In this document: positions 1 to 9,966 of the stretch, piece after piece
How the letters are laid out: each line of letters begins with the position of its first letter
Position numbering within the stretch: position 1 is the first letter of the stretch
NCBI GenBank assembly: GCA_015039315.1
Contig: WIDE01000220.1
Span: 2,271-27,520 of the forward strand
From: Clavulina sp. PMI_390
Taxonomy: Eukaryota; Basidiomycota; Agaricomycetes; Cantharellales; Hydnaceae
Length of the DNA: 25,250 nucleotides
Direction: 5' to 3'
Position numbers and translations under genes: made by a program
Notes under the pieces: model-generated
The model's database searches: none
Told to the model about the DNA's origin: nothing
What the model saw: only the letters and a program-made list of their open reading frames with translations

Positions 1-50
1 CCCACTAGCATCTTGAAGAGTTTCCACAAGACCCGCCATGAGGGGAGAGC

Positions 51-1739
51 ATGTCTCATTTTCACATCAGACTCGCTCCTACCAACTCTCATCGTATTGT
101 TCAAATGCACTCTCGGACTGCTCAACAACTACCCAGCGTTGCCATCCATGTTTTATGTTGCAGTTTGCTGCTGGATGACATGAGCGTCCACCACCGTGCA
201 ATAATACCTGGACCGCCTGAGCCACTGCCGTCAGCAGACGAAGGAAACATTTGCCAAATGGACCTTCGTGATAAACGAAGACTCCACAGCGTTAAAACAG
301 TTTCAGACAACAAAAGAGTTCGGCGGTAAGGATAAACAGTTCAATGTGTGTTATCATTGACTTTTCCTCAATATGACGTCAATATGTAGCAACCCTGTGG
401 ATCATCTCAAGGACGATAAGGACCTATGTAAGCTCTGGGAATCCTATACCAGGAATGAATTCTGCAGAGCAATGTTTGCCTCTAAGAAGGATGCTGACAA
501 ATGTTTCAGAAATTACGCTGTGGTAGGTGTCCCTTTGGCCTCTAAGTTCTCCATACACTCAAATCGTGGCATGAGTAGCAGGATTATTTCTACCTCTGGG
601 AGTATGTGAGGCACGTTGCACGAGTAGCCGCTTGTGCCCCTACTATTGAAATGGTAAAGGACTACGCACAAAATATCTCCTCTGCGTACGCGTGGGGAGA
701 GCGCTGGAAGGAGATCTGTATCAGGGATCTCAACATCAAACCCTCAGAATTTCAAACTCCTTGTGTGGAGCCGCTTACGAACTACCTGAAGTGGCTCGAA
801 AAGAAGTATTTGGAGTGGCTCAAGAATAAGGAGAATCATCAAGGCCAGGGATCCACATGGTTGGATTTTCATGTTATGTCCATTCCCTGCATTGTGGTGA
901 GCGAAACTTCGGCGTTGTGCTGTGTAGATGGACCAACGCTCTTTGCAGGGCTACTATGAGATTGCTTGCTGGTTCCGTGACGAAGCAACATCGCCAAGTG
1001 CGTACGAAAGCTGATTTAGTTTCTTGTTATTCTGTTTCCGAATCACATCTGGCATTGTTCTAACCAGACGAAAACTTCTACGAGCACTGGGTAAAACCCA
1101 ATGCAAACAGAGTATATGTCGATAGTCTTCGCAGTGAGGCCGATTTGTTAGTTGTCTTTCTCGCTCTTCACTCACTGCCGATTTTTGTAGGTTATTTCGA
1201 GGACAGCGATCAGTGGGAAGACGATGATGAAACCTGGAGCAGGTGGAAAGGGTTGTTTCGAGAGGCCTTAATCTTGGAGCATGAACTTTTCAAGTCATTT
1301 GTTCCGAGACATCAGACGTCTTGATCAACGTAGAATGTCAGGCTCAGCCTTCTCTTCTTCTCTTGCTGTAGCTCTTGGATGCATTATACTCTCGCTGTCT
1401 CAATGATCCCAAGTCTCATAGGGCAGTAGGAGACCCTGATGTTTTCGAGTGTGCGCGTATTGATGTGCAGATGACGAACTCGGTCGGCATTACGCGCAGT
1501 GAAGCGATCTCGCGTGGGGTTTGTACGCCTGTGATGAAGAAAGCATGTTTATCCATCCTTACATCCCAAACTTCCATGCACCCAGGAGAATAGACCCTGG
1601 ATCGCGATTCGTTGGGCGCAGGGTAGACGAGATTGCTGTCAAGGCTTGGGGTTTCGAGAAAAGCGAGTTCAGAGGCCCTAGAACGCTTAACGATCTGTTC
1701 ACGCGGTCGTCAGCTAGGAGGCCACAGGGTCATTGTTGA
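51..1739 (+). CDS. Unrecognised 7-exon protein (438 aa predicted)
   Basis: I do not recognise this protein. Proposed exons are 51-325, 390-522, 582-896, 949-997, 1068-1300, 1372-1448 and 1505-1739. All six introns are 52-71 nt with GT..AG ends, and every junction keeps one reading frame to a TGA at 1737-1739. ATG 51 is the first possible start, because an in-frame TGA lies at 39-41. The product has a basic N-terminal segment of about 90 residues, then an aromatic, charged, helix-like body (around YFYLWEYVRHVARVAA and LEKKYLEWLKNKENHQ), an acidic stretch (EDSDQWEDDDETWSRW) and a C-terminal block with ACDEESMFIHPY. There is no signal peptide, clear membrane span or known catalytic motif. The donors at 1301 (GTTCCG) and 1449 (GTGTGC) are the weakest. 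The gene converges on the mitochondrial ribosomal protein gene with about 220 nt between stops. The gene itself is likely; the exact last two exons and the function are open. Confidence 0.55.
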
Positions 1740-1958
1740 TGGGTAGAGGATGGCATTAATCGAACCAAGAGCCTTCCGCGTCAGAAAGTTATGGAACGAA
1801 CGAAATACTCTAACAGGATGTTGTGTATAGCGATGGAATCATGTGGTCGAAGGGGAATGGTGAGCTGGTGTCAAACATGGATTACAACTCGTCAATAATC
1901 CACGAAACTGCTTATCATGAGCTTGACATACCAAACCCCCTGCTGGCGCAAATCACCA

Positions 1959-2819
1959 TCATGCAGCCGACGAAGTTTCGACCTGCTTTGGAGCGGCGTT
2001 CTTGCGAGCAATGATTTTGCCAAGCACCTGTGAGGCACCCAGGTATGCAAGCCTTCGCTCGTTCAGCACCTGCTTGATCCTTGCCTGTGTAGTTCGGCAC
2101 TGTGAAAAAGACACGCCAGTGTAAGCATACAAAGAAGAGGATGGTGGGGACCGAGATAACAGTGAGTGGTAAGTGAAGAAGGATAGCATACCTTGAGGTC
2201 CAATTCAGGGTAGCTGAACCGTGTGCGGTCCCACATCCCATAGCGTGCAACAGTTTGGCGTTGTGTTGCAAGCAAGTTCCTCTCGCGCGCAAGGACGTAC
2301 CACAAGACGTGCAGGTCCTTGAAGGATTTTCTCCTCAATTCGCTCGCAGTCCATGGTCTCCCTAGAGCATTCCAAGCAAAGAAGTCAGCGTCCAATGTAA
2401 CGCAATAACCAGATCACATTAGTTGGATAAAGAGGCATACCGCTAGCAAAACGAGGGTCCCAATACGGCTCAAACGGTAAGTATTCCTTGGGAGCGTTCT
2501 CGTCTGCATCTTCTGTGGCCATCTTTTGGCGGAAGAAGGCATAGAGCGGATGATCAGGTTTTGTGGGTGTGCCATTCAGCGGGGGAGGGCGCATTCGTCC
2601 TTCCGCCTTCCATGCAGGCACCTCGGGTACTTGAATGGTTTTGGAGGACGAGGTCGAGGACGTAGAGTATGAGTTGGGTTGTGGGGTGACTTCGGTGGCG
2701 AACCCTCGTGCAAAAGGGGCATTAAGGGTGCGAAGAGGGATAGACACGGATTTAGACGCATATGCAGTATTGGAAGCCCATCGTAGGGCGTGTAGACGGG
2801 AGGTGGACGCGACGCTCAT
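1959..2819 (-). CDS. Mitochondrial large-subunit ribosomal protein uL29m (MRPL47/Mrpl4 family)
   Basis: Three exons on the minus strand (2819-2441, 2361-2192, 2099-1959) give 229 residues; introns are 79 and 92 nt and phases agree. The protein is the mitochondrial form of bacterial L29, a component of the large mitoribosomal subunit near the polypeptide exit. The first ~50 residues are rich in Arg, Ser, Thr and Ala with almost no acidic residues, as expected for a matrix targeting presequence. The family signature spans exons 1 and 2: DPRFASG joined to [20 protein letters not shown] and then [13 protein letters not shown]. Exon 3 carries [17 protein letters not shown]. Length and the RPW..ELR.KSF.DLH.LWY motif match the MRPL47 family well. 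It is a single-copy housekeeping gene and a useful marker for placing the organism. Confidence 0.9.
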
Positions 2820-3142
2820 GGTTTCTGCTGGAAAGTTTTGTCACACCGTGGGAACCTTGTCACGGTGTTACCTCACATAGTATGAACGTGAACGCCGTCG
2901 GTCTGCACGTTCTTCGCACTTGCTCTTGATCTTGATTGAAAAGACACGATGTTCTATGCCGTAATGCGCAGTTGATTCTATCAAGGCATAGTGGTAGATT
3001 GCTCGGCTGTTGCCGATGGTTCATTCCACGTCTCTTGAGTCGGCTGACTGGGAGTCAGTGGGAGATATTCCGAATCGCGTGATGATCTCAACGCTTATCC
3101 TCCTGCCACCATCCTCTTTTACTTCGAGCAATTTCTACAACT
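2820..3142. promoter_or_regulatory. Divergent intergenic region between uL29m and ammonia-lyase genes
   Basis: This 323-nt gap separates two divergent start codons, so it must hold both promoters. I see no clear TATA box for either gene. A pyrimidine-rich stretch (about 3097-3125) lies just before the ATG at 3143, which is common near fungal transcription starts. No RNA gene or repeat was found. Confidence 0.4.
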
Positions 3143-4636
3143 ATGCAGAGCTCTCAGGGACCTCTGCCTCATTCTGATCCACTGGCATCAGAATTCTATC
3201 ACAACTCAAACGCACGATCATGGTCTTCCTCGAGCGATTCGTCCTTCATCGATAACGTCAAGTTCCATCGTCAACTAGAGGGATATTCTCCTACACCGCT
3301 TGTCAAACTTCCTTCGTCTATTCTGGGACTATCCCCGAACAAGGCCCCATCCATCTTTCTCAAGGACGAATCTAATCGTCTCAACCTCCCGTCGTTCAAG
3401 ATCTTGGGTGCATCATGGGCAGTGTGCAACGCAGTCGCTGATCTCATAGGTTTTAATATGTCGGCTGAGCTCGATGCCAGCGAACAAGATGCTGGAGTCA
3501 TACCAAAACTTCGGGACCCTGCCGTAAAGTATTCTGCCACGCTCGCAGCCGCAGCGATGAGCGCATCTCCCGAATTGGAACTTCACGGCGGCTTGCACCT
3601 TGTCGCTGCCACAGAAGGCAATCATGGGAGAGCTGTTGCTCATATGGCATCGATGTTGGGGATCGCTGCTCGTGTCTTTGTGCCTGCATCAGTGACCACT
3701 GCTTCGAAGGCCCTCATCAAGGGTGAAGGAAGTCTTGTTGAAATTGTTGTCGTTGATGGAGATTACGACGAGGCTGTACGAAAGGCCCTTGTCTGGTGTC
3801 GGGAAGACCCTGCCGTGACACTGAATCCCCCTCGCTCATCAAGGCTCTTCATCCAAGACTTCCTCCCCCCTACATCTACCACGGATGCAGAAACTGCGCT
3901 ATACGGGAGCGCGGGCTCTTCGTTTAAAACCCAAGCCGAGACGGCCCTTCGCTGGATCGTCGACGGCTACGCGACGCTGTTCCACGAGATCGATGAGCAG
4001 CTTGCATCCCTTCCGGCTACTCCAGCGCTCCGCAAGATCGATGCTATTATCATCCCATGCGGCGCAGGCTCATTCGCACAAGGCGGAGTACGCTACCTCC
4101 GCAGCTCCAAGCGTGCTGGTGATAATAACGCCGAGGGCAGCGGGCCTATCATTATCCTCGTCGAAGCTGCCTCTGCGGCAGGGCTGATGCACTCTCTCAA
4201 GAGTGGTCAACTCGAGACATTCCCTTCTAACATCCCTTCCTATTCGGGGGCCTACAGTGCTCCTGCGAGCATGCACACAGTCATGGCTGGATTGGACTGC
4301 GCCACGCCATCAGTCCTGGCGTGGCCTGATTTGCGTGCAGGAGTCGATGTCGTCACGGCTGTGAGCGATGAAGAGGTCTTGCGCGCTATGCAAGATATCC
4401 AAGCCATCACTGAGAATGATGATCATGCTGCTGTCAGGTTGGACGTGGGCCCTTGTGGAGCTGCCCCACTCGCCGCGCTCAGGAAGCTTGCTGCTCTTCC
4501 TGCAGGAGGGCTTGAGCAGTTTGGGGTGAAGTTTGGCCCTGACTCTACGATCGTTCTCGTTAGTACCGAGAGTGGGAAAACCTATCGAGCAGGTACGATG
4601 CAGGAAAATGGCGTCACATCAGAGGTACATGCCTAG
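3143..4636 (+). CDS. Diaminopropionate ammonia-lyase-like PLP enzyme
   Basis: An intronless 497-codon frame encodes a fold-type II PLP enzyme (tryptophan synthase beta/threonine dehydratase superfamily). The closest match by motif is diaminopropionate ammonia-lyase, which converts 2,3-diaminopropionate to pyruvate and ammonia. Visible motifs are NLPSFKILGASWA with the Schiff-base Lys at about residue 86, the phosphate/cofactor loop EGNHG at about 158-162, ARVFVPA at about 176-182, and PCGAGSFAQGG at about 305-315, a Gly-rich PLP-phosphate loop. The C-terminal VLVSTESGKTYR matches the usual end of the family, so the protein is complete without its neighbour. There is no targeting signal, so it is probably cytosolic. 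It lies 82 nt upstream of the M20 deacylase in the same direction. Threonine dehydratase or another beta-eliminating lyase is the alternative. Lack of introns stands out against the intron-rich neighbours. Confidence 0.82.
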   Translation: MQSSQGPLPHSDPLASEFYHNSNARSWSSSSDSSFIDNVKFHRQLEGYSPTPLVKLPSSILGLSPNKAPSIFLKDESNRLNLPSFKILGASWAVCNAVADLIGFNMSAELDASEQDAGVIPKLRDPAVKYSATLAAAAMSASPELELHGGLHLVAATEGNHGRAVAHMASMLGIAARVFVPASVTTASKALIKGEGSLVEIVVVDGDYDEAVRKALVWCREDPAVTLNPPRSSRLFIQDFLPPTSTTDAETALYGSAGSSFKTQAETALRWIVDGYATLFHEIDEQLASLPATPALRKIDAIIIPCGAGSFAQGGVRYLRSSKRAGDNNAEGSGPIIILVEAASAAGLMHSLKSGQLETFPSNIPSYSGAYSAPASMHTVMAGLDCATPSVLAWPDLRAGVDVVTAVSDEEVLRAMQDIQAITENDDHAAVRLDVGPCGAAPLAALRKLAALPAGGLEQFGVKFGPDSTIVLVSTESGKTYRAGTMQENGVTSEVHA

Positions 4637-4712
4637 ATCCTCCTGTCACTATATGCGTATGAGAAGTGCACTAACCAGCATCCTATATTGGTTGGACCAT
4701 TATTGACGGCAG
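4625..4712 (+). other. Candidate in-frame intron joining ammonia-lyase and M20 deacylase
   Basis: A GTACAT donor at 4625 falls on a codon boundary nine bases before the TAG of the upstream gene. The only suitable acceptor is the CAG ending at 4712. CTAAC at 4671-4675 and TTGAC at 4702-4706 are possible branch sites. Removing 4625-4712 (88 nt) joins codon 494 of the first gene to Leu-Ser and the downstream ATG with no frame change, giving one 919-residue protein. A rival reading is a 56-nt intron, 4657-4712 (GTATGA donor), lying after the stop; it would be a 5' UTR intron of the second gene or of a two-gene transcript. The donor at 4625 is not a strong consensus. Confidence 0.35.
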
Positions 4713-4718
4713 CTCTCG

Positions 4719-5990
4719 ATGAATCATCCGATTCCTAGCGAGGAGCTAACGGACACGATCGCTCTTGCCCAAGCTCTTGTTCGCATTGCTTCGCCAAATC
4801 CTGACCTCTCAGTGACAGACTCTGAGGCCCACCCTGCCATTCAAAGTGAAGCCGCAATTGGAGCTTATATCTCTACCTGGCTCGCTCACTGGGGTTTCGA
4901 GGTTCACCGTCTGACAACACGCCTTGGCGCATCCCGACCCACGATTATTGGGGTCGTGCGAGGTACAGACCCTGACGGGGAGGGCGTCAAGTCGCTCATG
5001 TTCAATGGGCACATTGACACTGTCTCTCTAGCGGGGTACGATGGGGATCCTCTGAGCGGAGAGCTGAGAGGTGATGAGCTTCATGGACGGGGAGCGTATG
5101 ATATGAAAGGAGGAGTCGCGGCTATGCTCATTGCCGCCATTCGGGCCGCTGGTCTGGAGCTGGGGGAGGATCACACATCAGGTACCCCGTCCAGCTCCCG
5201 GAGCGAACTCCGAGGTACGATTGTCGTTGCTTGTGTCGCCGATGAAGAGTATGCTAGTGAAGGCACCCAAGAGGTCCTCGCTGCTGGATGGGGTACGACA
5301 CGCTCTCCCTCACTTGCGCTTGTACACGGCGCGGTCATTCCTGAGCCCACCGACTACACGCTACTTACGGCCCACCAAGGTTTCGCATGGTTTGACATCG
5401 TGATCCATGGCGTGGCTGCCCACGGCTCGCGAGCTGATCTTGGCGTTGACGCGATCGTCCTTGCAGGCTACTTCCTCGTGCGGCTGGGAGAGTACGCGGA
5501 AGAGCTGAAGAACGATGTAACTCGAGGAACAGTCCATGCAGGGCTGATCCAAGGGGGTCAAGAGCCTTCGACATACCCGGCGAAATGCACAATCACAGTT
5601 GAGAGGCGAACGGTGAGCGGGGAGACCCCTGAATCTGTTCACGGAGAGCTTGTAGCCCTGCTTGATTCCGTGGCTAGTAAAAATAGCACGTTCAAGTACG
5701 AGATCAATCCTGGGATGTCGCGCACCCCATTCGCAATCTCCAATTCACATCCATTCGTCGAGCTCGTACAACGTTGCGCGACCAAGGCTTCGGGCAGTGA
5801 GAAGCCAGTTGAGTGCGCAACGGGCTTATTTTGGGCTGATAGCGCACTTCTCATGGATGCTGGGATCCCGACTGTGCTCTTCGGCGCCCTTGGTGCAGGT
5901 GCACATGCCGCGACGGAGTGGTCCAGTGTCAAGTCCTTGAGCCAGCTGACGAATGCGCTGACGTATGTTGCGAAGGAGTTTTGCGCTTGA
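4719..5990 (+). CDS. M20 family metallo-deacylase (ArgE/DapE/ACY1 type)
   Basis: An intronless 423-residue frame encodes a zinc amidohydrolase/peptidase of the M20A type, which removes acyl groups from acylated amino acids or small peptides. The metal site can be read directly: GHIDTV with His98 and catalytic Asp100, GRGAYDMKGG with bridging Asp128, ADEEY with general base Glu176 and metal ligand Glu177, and a C-terminal GAHAATEW with His396. The dimerisation 'lid' domain follows the DEE motif and includes VAAHGSRADLG. Length fits the family (about 380-430). The start used is ATG 4719; upstream sequence in the same frame stays open only to the candidate splice acceptor at 4712. Its position directly after an ammonia-lyase suggests it supplies that enzyme with a free diamino acid from an acylated precursor, which is an inference. 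The substrate is unknown. Confidence 0.85.
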   Translation: MNHPIPSEELTDTIALAQALVRIASPNPDLSVTDSEAHPAIQSEAAIGAYISTWLAHWGFEVHRLTTRLGASRPTIIGVVRGTDPDGEGVKSLMFNGHIDTVSLAGYDGDPLSGELRGDELHGRGAYDMKGGVAAMLIAAIRAAGLELGEDHTSGTPSSSRSELRGTIVVACVADEEYASEGTQEVLAAGWGTTRSPSLALVHGAVIPEPTDYTLLTAHQGFAWFDIVIHGVAAHGSRADLGVDAIVLAGYFLVRLGEYAEELKNDVTRGTVHAGLIQGGQEPSTYPAKCTITVERRTVSGETPESVHGELVALLDSVASKNSTFKYEINPGMSRTPFAISNSHPFVELVQRCATKASGSEKPVECATGLFWADSALLMDAGIPTVLFGALGAGAHAATEWSSVKSLSQLTNALTYVAKEFCA

Positions 5991-6112
5991 AAATCGTTAT
6001 ACAATTTGGATCCGCCATACAAAATCCCGCAATATCAGTATCTCTAGTTGTTACAATTAAATGAGGCGAGTAGGACCCTGGTGCTAGCGGGGTCCCCTTT
6101 TAGGTCAAAGCA

Positions 6113-8448
6113 TCATTTCTCTCCAAACTCGTCATCGTATGCTTTCTTGACCTGCCGTGTTCCACATCATTGAGTCAAAAAGCGACCAGTCATCAATATC
6201 GTCTAAACAGACCTTTGCGTAAAACTCGTCATCAGTGATAATTCGTAGCCCAGAAATTGCTAGCCCTTTTGCAACGGTTAGCGTAAGGGTATGGGCGTGA
6301 GGTTCACGGGCAGAGTTGGCGAAGGCGGCGGTGTGGTTCCCTCCATTGGGAACTGTCGGGATCGCTATGGGAGAAAGTTGACGAGATAGTGAAGTAATGC
6401 ACGACAGATATAATCCAAGGTTCAAATTGATACTAAGATAAGGAAAGTATAAAGAATCGAAACTCACTATATCCTGGATGAAGTGCAGGGAGTTCTACAA
6501 AGAGCGGTTCGGTATTTATACAGCTCCAGATCACGGCCACTTGCTTGATGCAGAATACGTACCATATGTTACATTCCCCTGCATGGATTCAGAAATGAAT
6601 TAGAATGCGGGTCATCGAAAGAAGAACAAGCATAGCATACGAAATCCGTGGAAGCACTAATTCCACCATTAGCGCCAAGATCAGTCAGCCCATAGCGGCT
6701 CATGACCTCGGTGAAGTCTTCAGCTAGAGTATATGCCTCATGAGGACAATAGAGACCTCGTAGATCGTGAAGGCATTGGACGGACCTAAAGCACGGTTCT
6801 GTCGCAAGTCAAATGCAAAATCTTTGGCGGCAGTGATCTTGACCTGTGTTCCAGTAGCTAATGCCGCAGCTCTGCCAAGCGAGACTATAAACATCAGTGG
6901 AACTCAGTAGCTAGCTAAAGAGTGAAACATACTGGAAGCAGTTGATTACTCGTTCGGACAAAACAATCACCTGGTCAGGTGACGGAGCTCGGACGAGCCA
7001 CTGCAACCGAGCATAATCGGGTATCACTACGTCAACCAGATAGGGTGGTTCAGCACAACATGTCGGATCATACGAAAAGCTGTCTGACCGTTTGGTGCCC
7101 AATCCTTCCCCTCGATAATTCCATGGGTCCGATGGTCTGGCTATCTCGCAGTTGAAGTGAGCGCCTGTCAAATGATTCCTCAACGAAAAGGGTAGTACTA
7201 ACTTTGATCTGCTGCCGAAGGACGGAGATTGACGAGTATGCAAGAACTGCAGCGTCCAAGGCATTCTTCGCCTCCCAAGGAGCCGCAGAAGCATGGGCTC
7301 TACAGCACCATCTCAAATACGTGAAAAAGGGCGAGTACTAGGGACACTTACGTGTGACCGAAGTACTCGACGGTAAACGCCTTGATCGCTTGTGAAGGGC
7401 CATTGAAGAAAGAGTGCTTGGGACCCGCAGAGGGGTGCATCCTGATATTTCGCCAAAGTTTGAAAGGTGTTAGGTTTTTTTTTCCTAGACAGTGTTTGGA
7501 AAGAGATGATCTTACATGAGACAAGCATGCATAGGTTTATATGCGCCTTGTTCAATCAGGTGAATTTTGCCAGAGCCACTTTCCTCTGCTATAAGGATGA
7601 CAGGGAATGGGTATTTTCGTCCATTGGGTCCTGCATTGTGGTAGAGATTGGCTTACCAGGGGTCCCAAGCAGGATCACGGTTCCTGCAGTGCCCGATTTC
7701 TCAAGAGCGGTCTTGACCCCCAACGCAGCAGCAACGCCACCTATGGCGATGAGATTGTGCCCACATGCGTGGCCGATACCGGGGAGGGCATCCATTTCAC
7801 TGTTGAATCCTATCGTACGACCACCACGTCCTTGTGACCAGGTCGCTCGCCATGCAGTATCGAGGCCAGCGTAATGAGGGGTGACAACGAAGCCGTGATT
7901 GAGCATAAATTTTGTGAGTTCGTCGTGAGCATGTCTGTAGAGCGAGATTAAGCTTCATTAAAAGCAATATGACGGTCAGTAGACTGACTTTTCCTGGAAA
8001 GCAAGTTCAGGGCAGTCTGAAGGATGACATGCCACTTAACACCCGAGCCACTACTGGAGAGAGTATCGACGTCACCATGAATGCTTAGGCTCAGTTCTCG
8101 GAGCTCTTCATTGAGAGAATCGACGGAATCTTCGATTGCTTTGAGCGCTGTCTCATCGGATACTAATCGTATGTTCGGACTGTACTGAGGGAGATCATCC
8201 CAATGCTCGGCAGAGAGACCGATAGGCTCATTAGAGCAAGCATCAGGGATGCCTTGAAGTGATATTTTCGAGGTCTAATAATGGCATGGTAATAGTCTCA
8301 GCAACGCCTACTATTTGACTGACGTGGGATCCACCTTCACATTGGTGTTAGGAACTGCAGGACGAGATTCTGGGAAGGGAAGTCCGTGCAGGTGGGATTT
8401 TCGCCTAAAGGAACCAAGTATCCCAGAAAAGCAGCCAATGTTTGCCAT
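6113..8448 (-). CDS. M20D amidohydrolase (PM20D2/ACY1L2-like), 15 exons
   Basis: Fifteen exons on the minus strand give 475 residues with all phases consistent: 8448-8335, 8274-8076, 8016-7989, 7934-7657, 7588-7516, 7441-7352, 7299-7203, 7140-7089, 7026-6933, 6871-6786, 6723-6641, 6578-6563, 6494-6468, 6364-6213, 6151-6113. Motifs of the M20D subfamily appear in order: HAHDELTKF (about 115-123), [15 protein letters not shown] (about 160-174, metal-binding Cys/His), LLGTPAEES (about 202-210), [54 protein letters not shown] with the last metal-ligand His, and a C-terminal LANSA-like helix region. Family members hydrolyse N-acyl amino acids or dipeptides such as beta-alanyl-lysine. One exon is only 16 nt and one is 27 nt. 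The first exon is the least certain because its donor (GTGGAT) is weak. The gene converges on the M20 deacylase at 4719-5990, with stops 122 nt apart. Confidence 0.85.
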
Positions 8449-8855
8449 CGTGTCGGATGGAGGTTCAGAGTCCCCCAAGCCCGAACGCCAACGGCGAGTG
8501 ACATTGTGTGACCAGGCTTTCCGGAATTGATTTATTATCCCCAACCTTTGCCTAATCAATATTACCTCATCTTTTGTCCCGTGAATGGTCAGGCTCTCGA
8601 TAGATACAATCCATTTTGCGGCTCGTTCAAGCATATTTCAACACTAGAGTTGATGGGTCAGTCCTCCTCGGATCTGAGCCTCCTCTTGTTTGGCTAAGAT
8701 CTTGGTACAGACGAGTCTGTTGGGCTCTCGACAGAAGACAATGTGCAATACTTTCGAATCATATGCTCATGAAGAGATCTGGCGTACACTCGTAAATGAG
8801 AAGAGAAGGTCAAAGTAAGAAAGGAGAGGCGGGAAGTTCATCAATGGTCGTTGCT
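8449..8855. other. Intergenic spacer between M20D and AA9 genes
   Basis: This 407-nt stretch separates two genes that both run on the minus strand, so it should hold the AA9 3' end and the M20D promoter. The M20D reading frame stays open upstream as far as about 8634, so an earlier start is possible, but no conserved sequence supports one. I see no RNA gene or repeat. Confidence 0.35.
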
Positions 8856-9966
8856 CTACCCAGCGAAAACAGTCGGGCCGGGGATGTTATACGCGCTCCA
8901 AGTGCTGGTCGGGTTTACGTAGATGTTGATGTCGATGTAAGGGTCTGTGGCTGAATAGCCGCCGGGGAATTTGACTGTGGGGGTACCAGCCTTCGTGCCA
9001 GAACCAGTCACGACGAGCTGTGCACACCTGATGTGTCAAAGTAGTGCTCGTCAGATGGTATGTTAGGGTGTATGAGGAGATATGAGACGTACTCGGGGTA
9101 GAACTGTGGGGCATTCGAAGTATGAATAGCAAGGAGTTCGTGACTTTGAGGGAGGGAAAAGTTAAGGGTCAGCTACGGCCATATTGGAATCGTCTAGTTG
9201 ACCGCACATACCGAATGAGATACGCGCCCGACTTGAGTGTTGATGGGATCTTGCTTGTCCAGCTATTATTGTTGGCAACCAATTCACCCATTCCCCACTG
9301 GCCATTCCCAATTGTGCCACTAAGGAGGCCGCTCTGATCAATCTTGAACCAGCTCAAGTTATCAGAGTTAACGCCCGTGCAAGTAGATCCGCCACAGCTC
9401 GCCATGTACACTGGTTACAGGCGAGAAAATGAGTTTCAAGTAGTTGAGCATTCATAGAACAACCTACCCATCACAGGTCCCTAAATCAGCATTAGCGACG
9501 GTCAATCACGATGTTTCCGACGATCAGTATTGACGAGACGTACGATGGTGTGAGGCCAGGTGTTCCAATAGGCAGTGATAGAAGAGCCAGCTAGAGAGAT
9601 TGCTGCTCAACAACAATTTATTCACTGGGAGACAATGACGACGTACCGGCGATTGTAGCCTGCAGCTGGCCGGAAGAGAGCGAGCTCCCGTTATCGTTGC
9701 ACGACAACGTCGCATCGGTGGTAGATGTGATGGGATTGTAGGTGTCCCACTCTCGCTCGATACTACTCTGACCCCTACGAAGAGCACAGGAGTCAGAAGT
9801 CATAAGAATGAGCACACTCAATGGAGTGGAATAGGCTGTACACTGGAGTGTTGTAGGGTACGAATCCTGGATAGTAGACTCCACCGATATTGTATCCAAT
9901 CACACCGCCGTGGGCGACGACGAGGGCGGCGAGTGACAACGCCGGAACGACAAAGGAAGATAGCAT
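8856..9966 (-). CDS. Secreted AA9 lytic polysaccharide monooxygenase, no CBM
   Basis: Seven exons (9966-9842, 9774-9647, 9590-9544, 9480-9468, 9410-9212, 9143-9093, 9027-8856) encode 244 residues. The enzyme is a copper monooxygenase (formerly GH61) that cleaves cellulose or related glucans oxidatively outside the cell. A signal peptide, MLSSFVVPALSLAALVVA, ends right before His19, which becomes the N-terminal copper ligand. The second histidine-brace residue is His98 in NTWPHTIGPVM, and the axial Tyr186 lies in APQFYPEC; together these complete the AA9 active site. Four Cys (at SCNDN, ASCGGSTC, PEC) suit the usual disulfides. The protein ends at the catalytic domain with no CBM1 or linker. 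Exon 4 is only 13 nt (GPVM plus one base). The ATG at 9966 is used because it gives a clean signal peptide; an upstream in-frame TTG is not needed. Confidence 0.93.

Noticed and set aside
1823..2014. Plus-strand open frame DVVYSDG... as another exon of the first gene
   Set aside because: It overlaps the last exon of the mitochondrial ribosomal protein gene, and no donor in the first gene joins to it in phase before the TGA at 1737.
7313..7874. Several open frames on both strands
   Set aside because: They are shadows of the many-exon M20D gene, whose exons in the correct frame carry family motifs.
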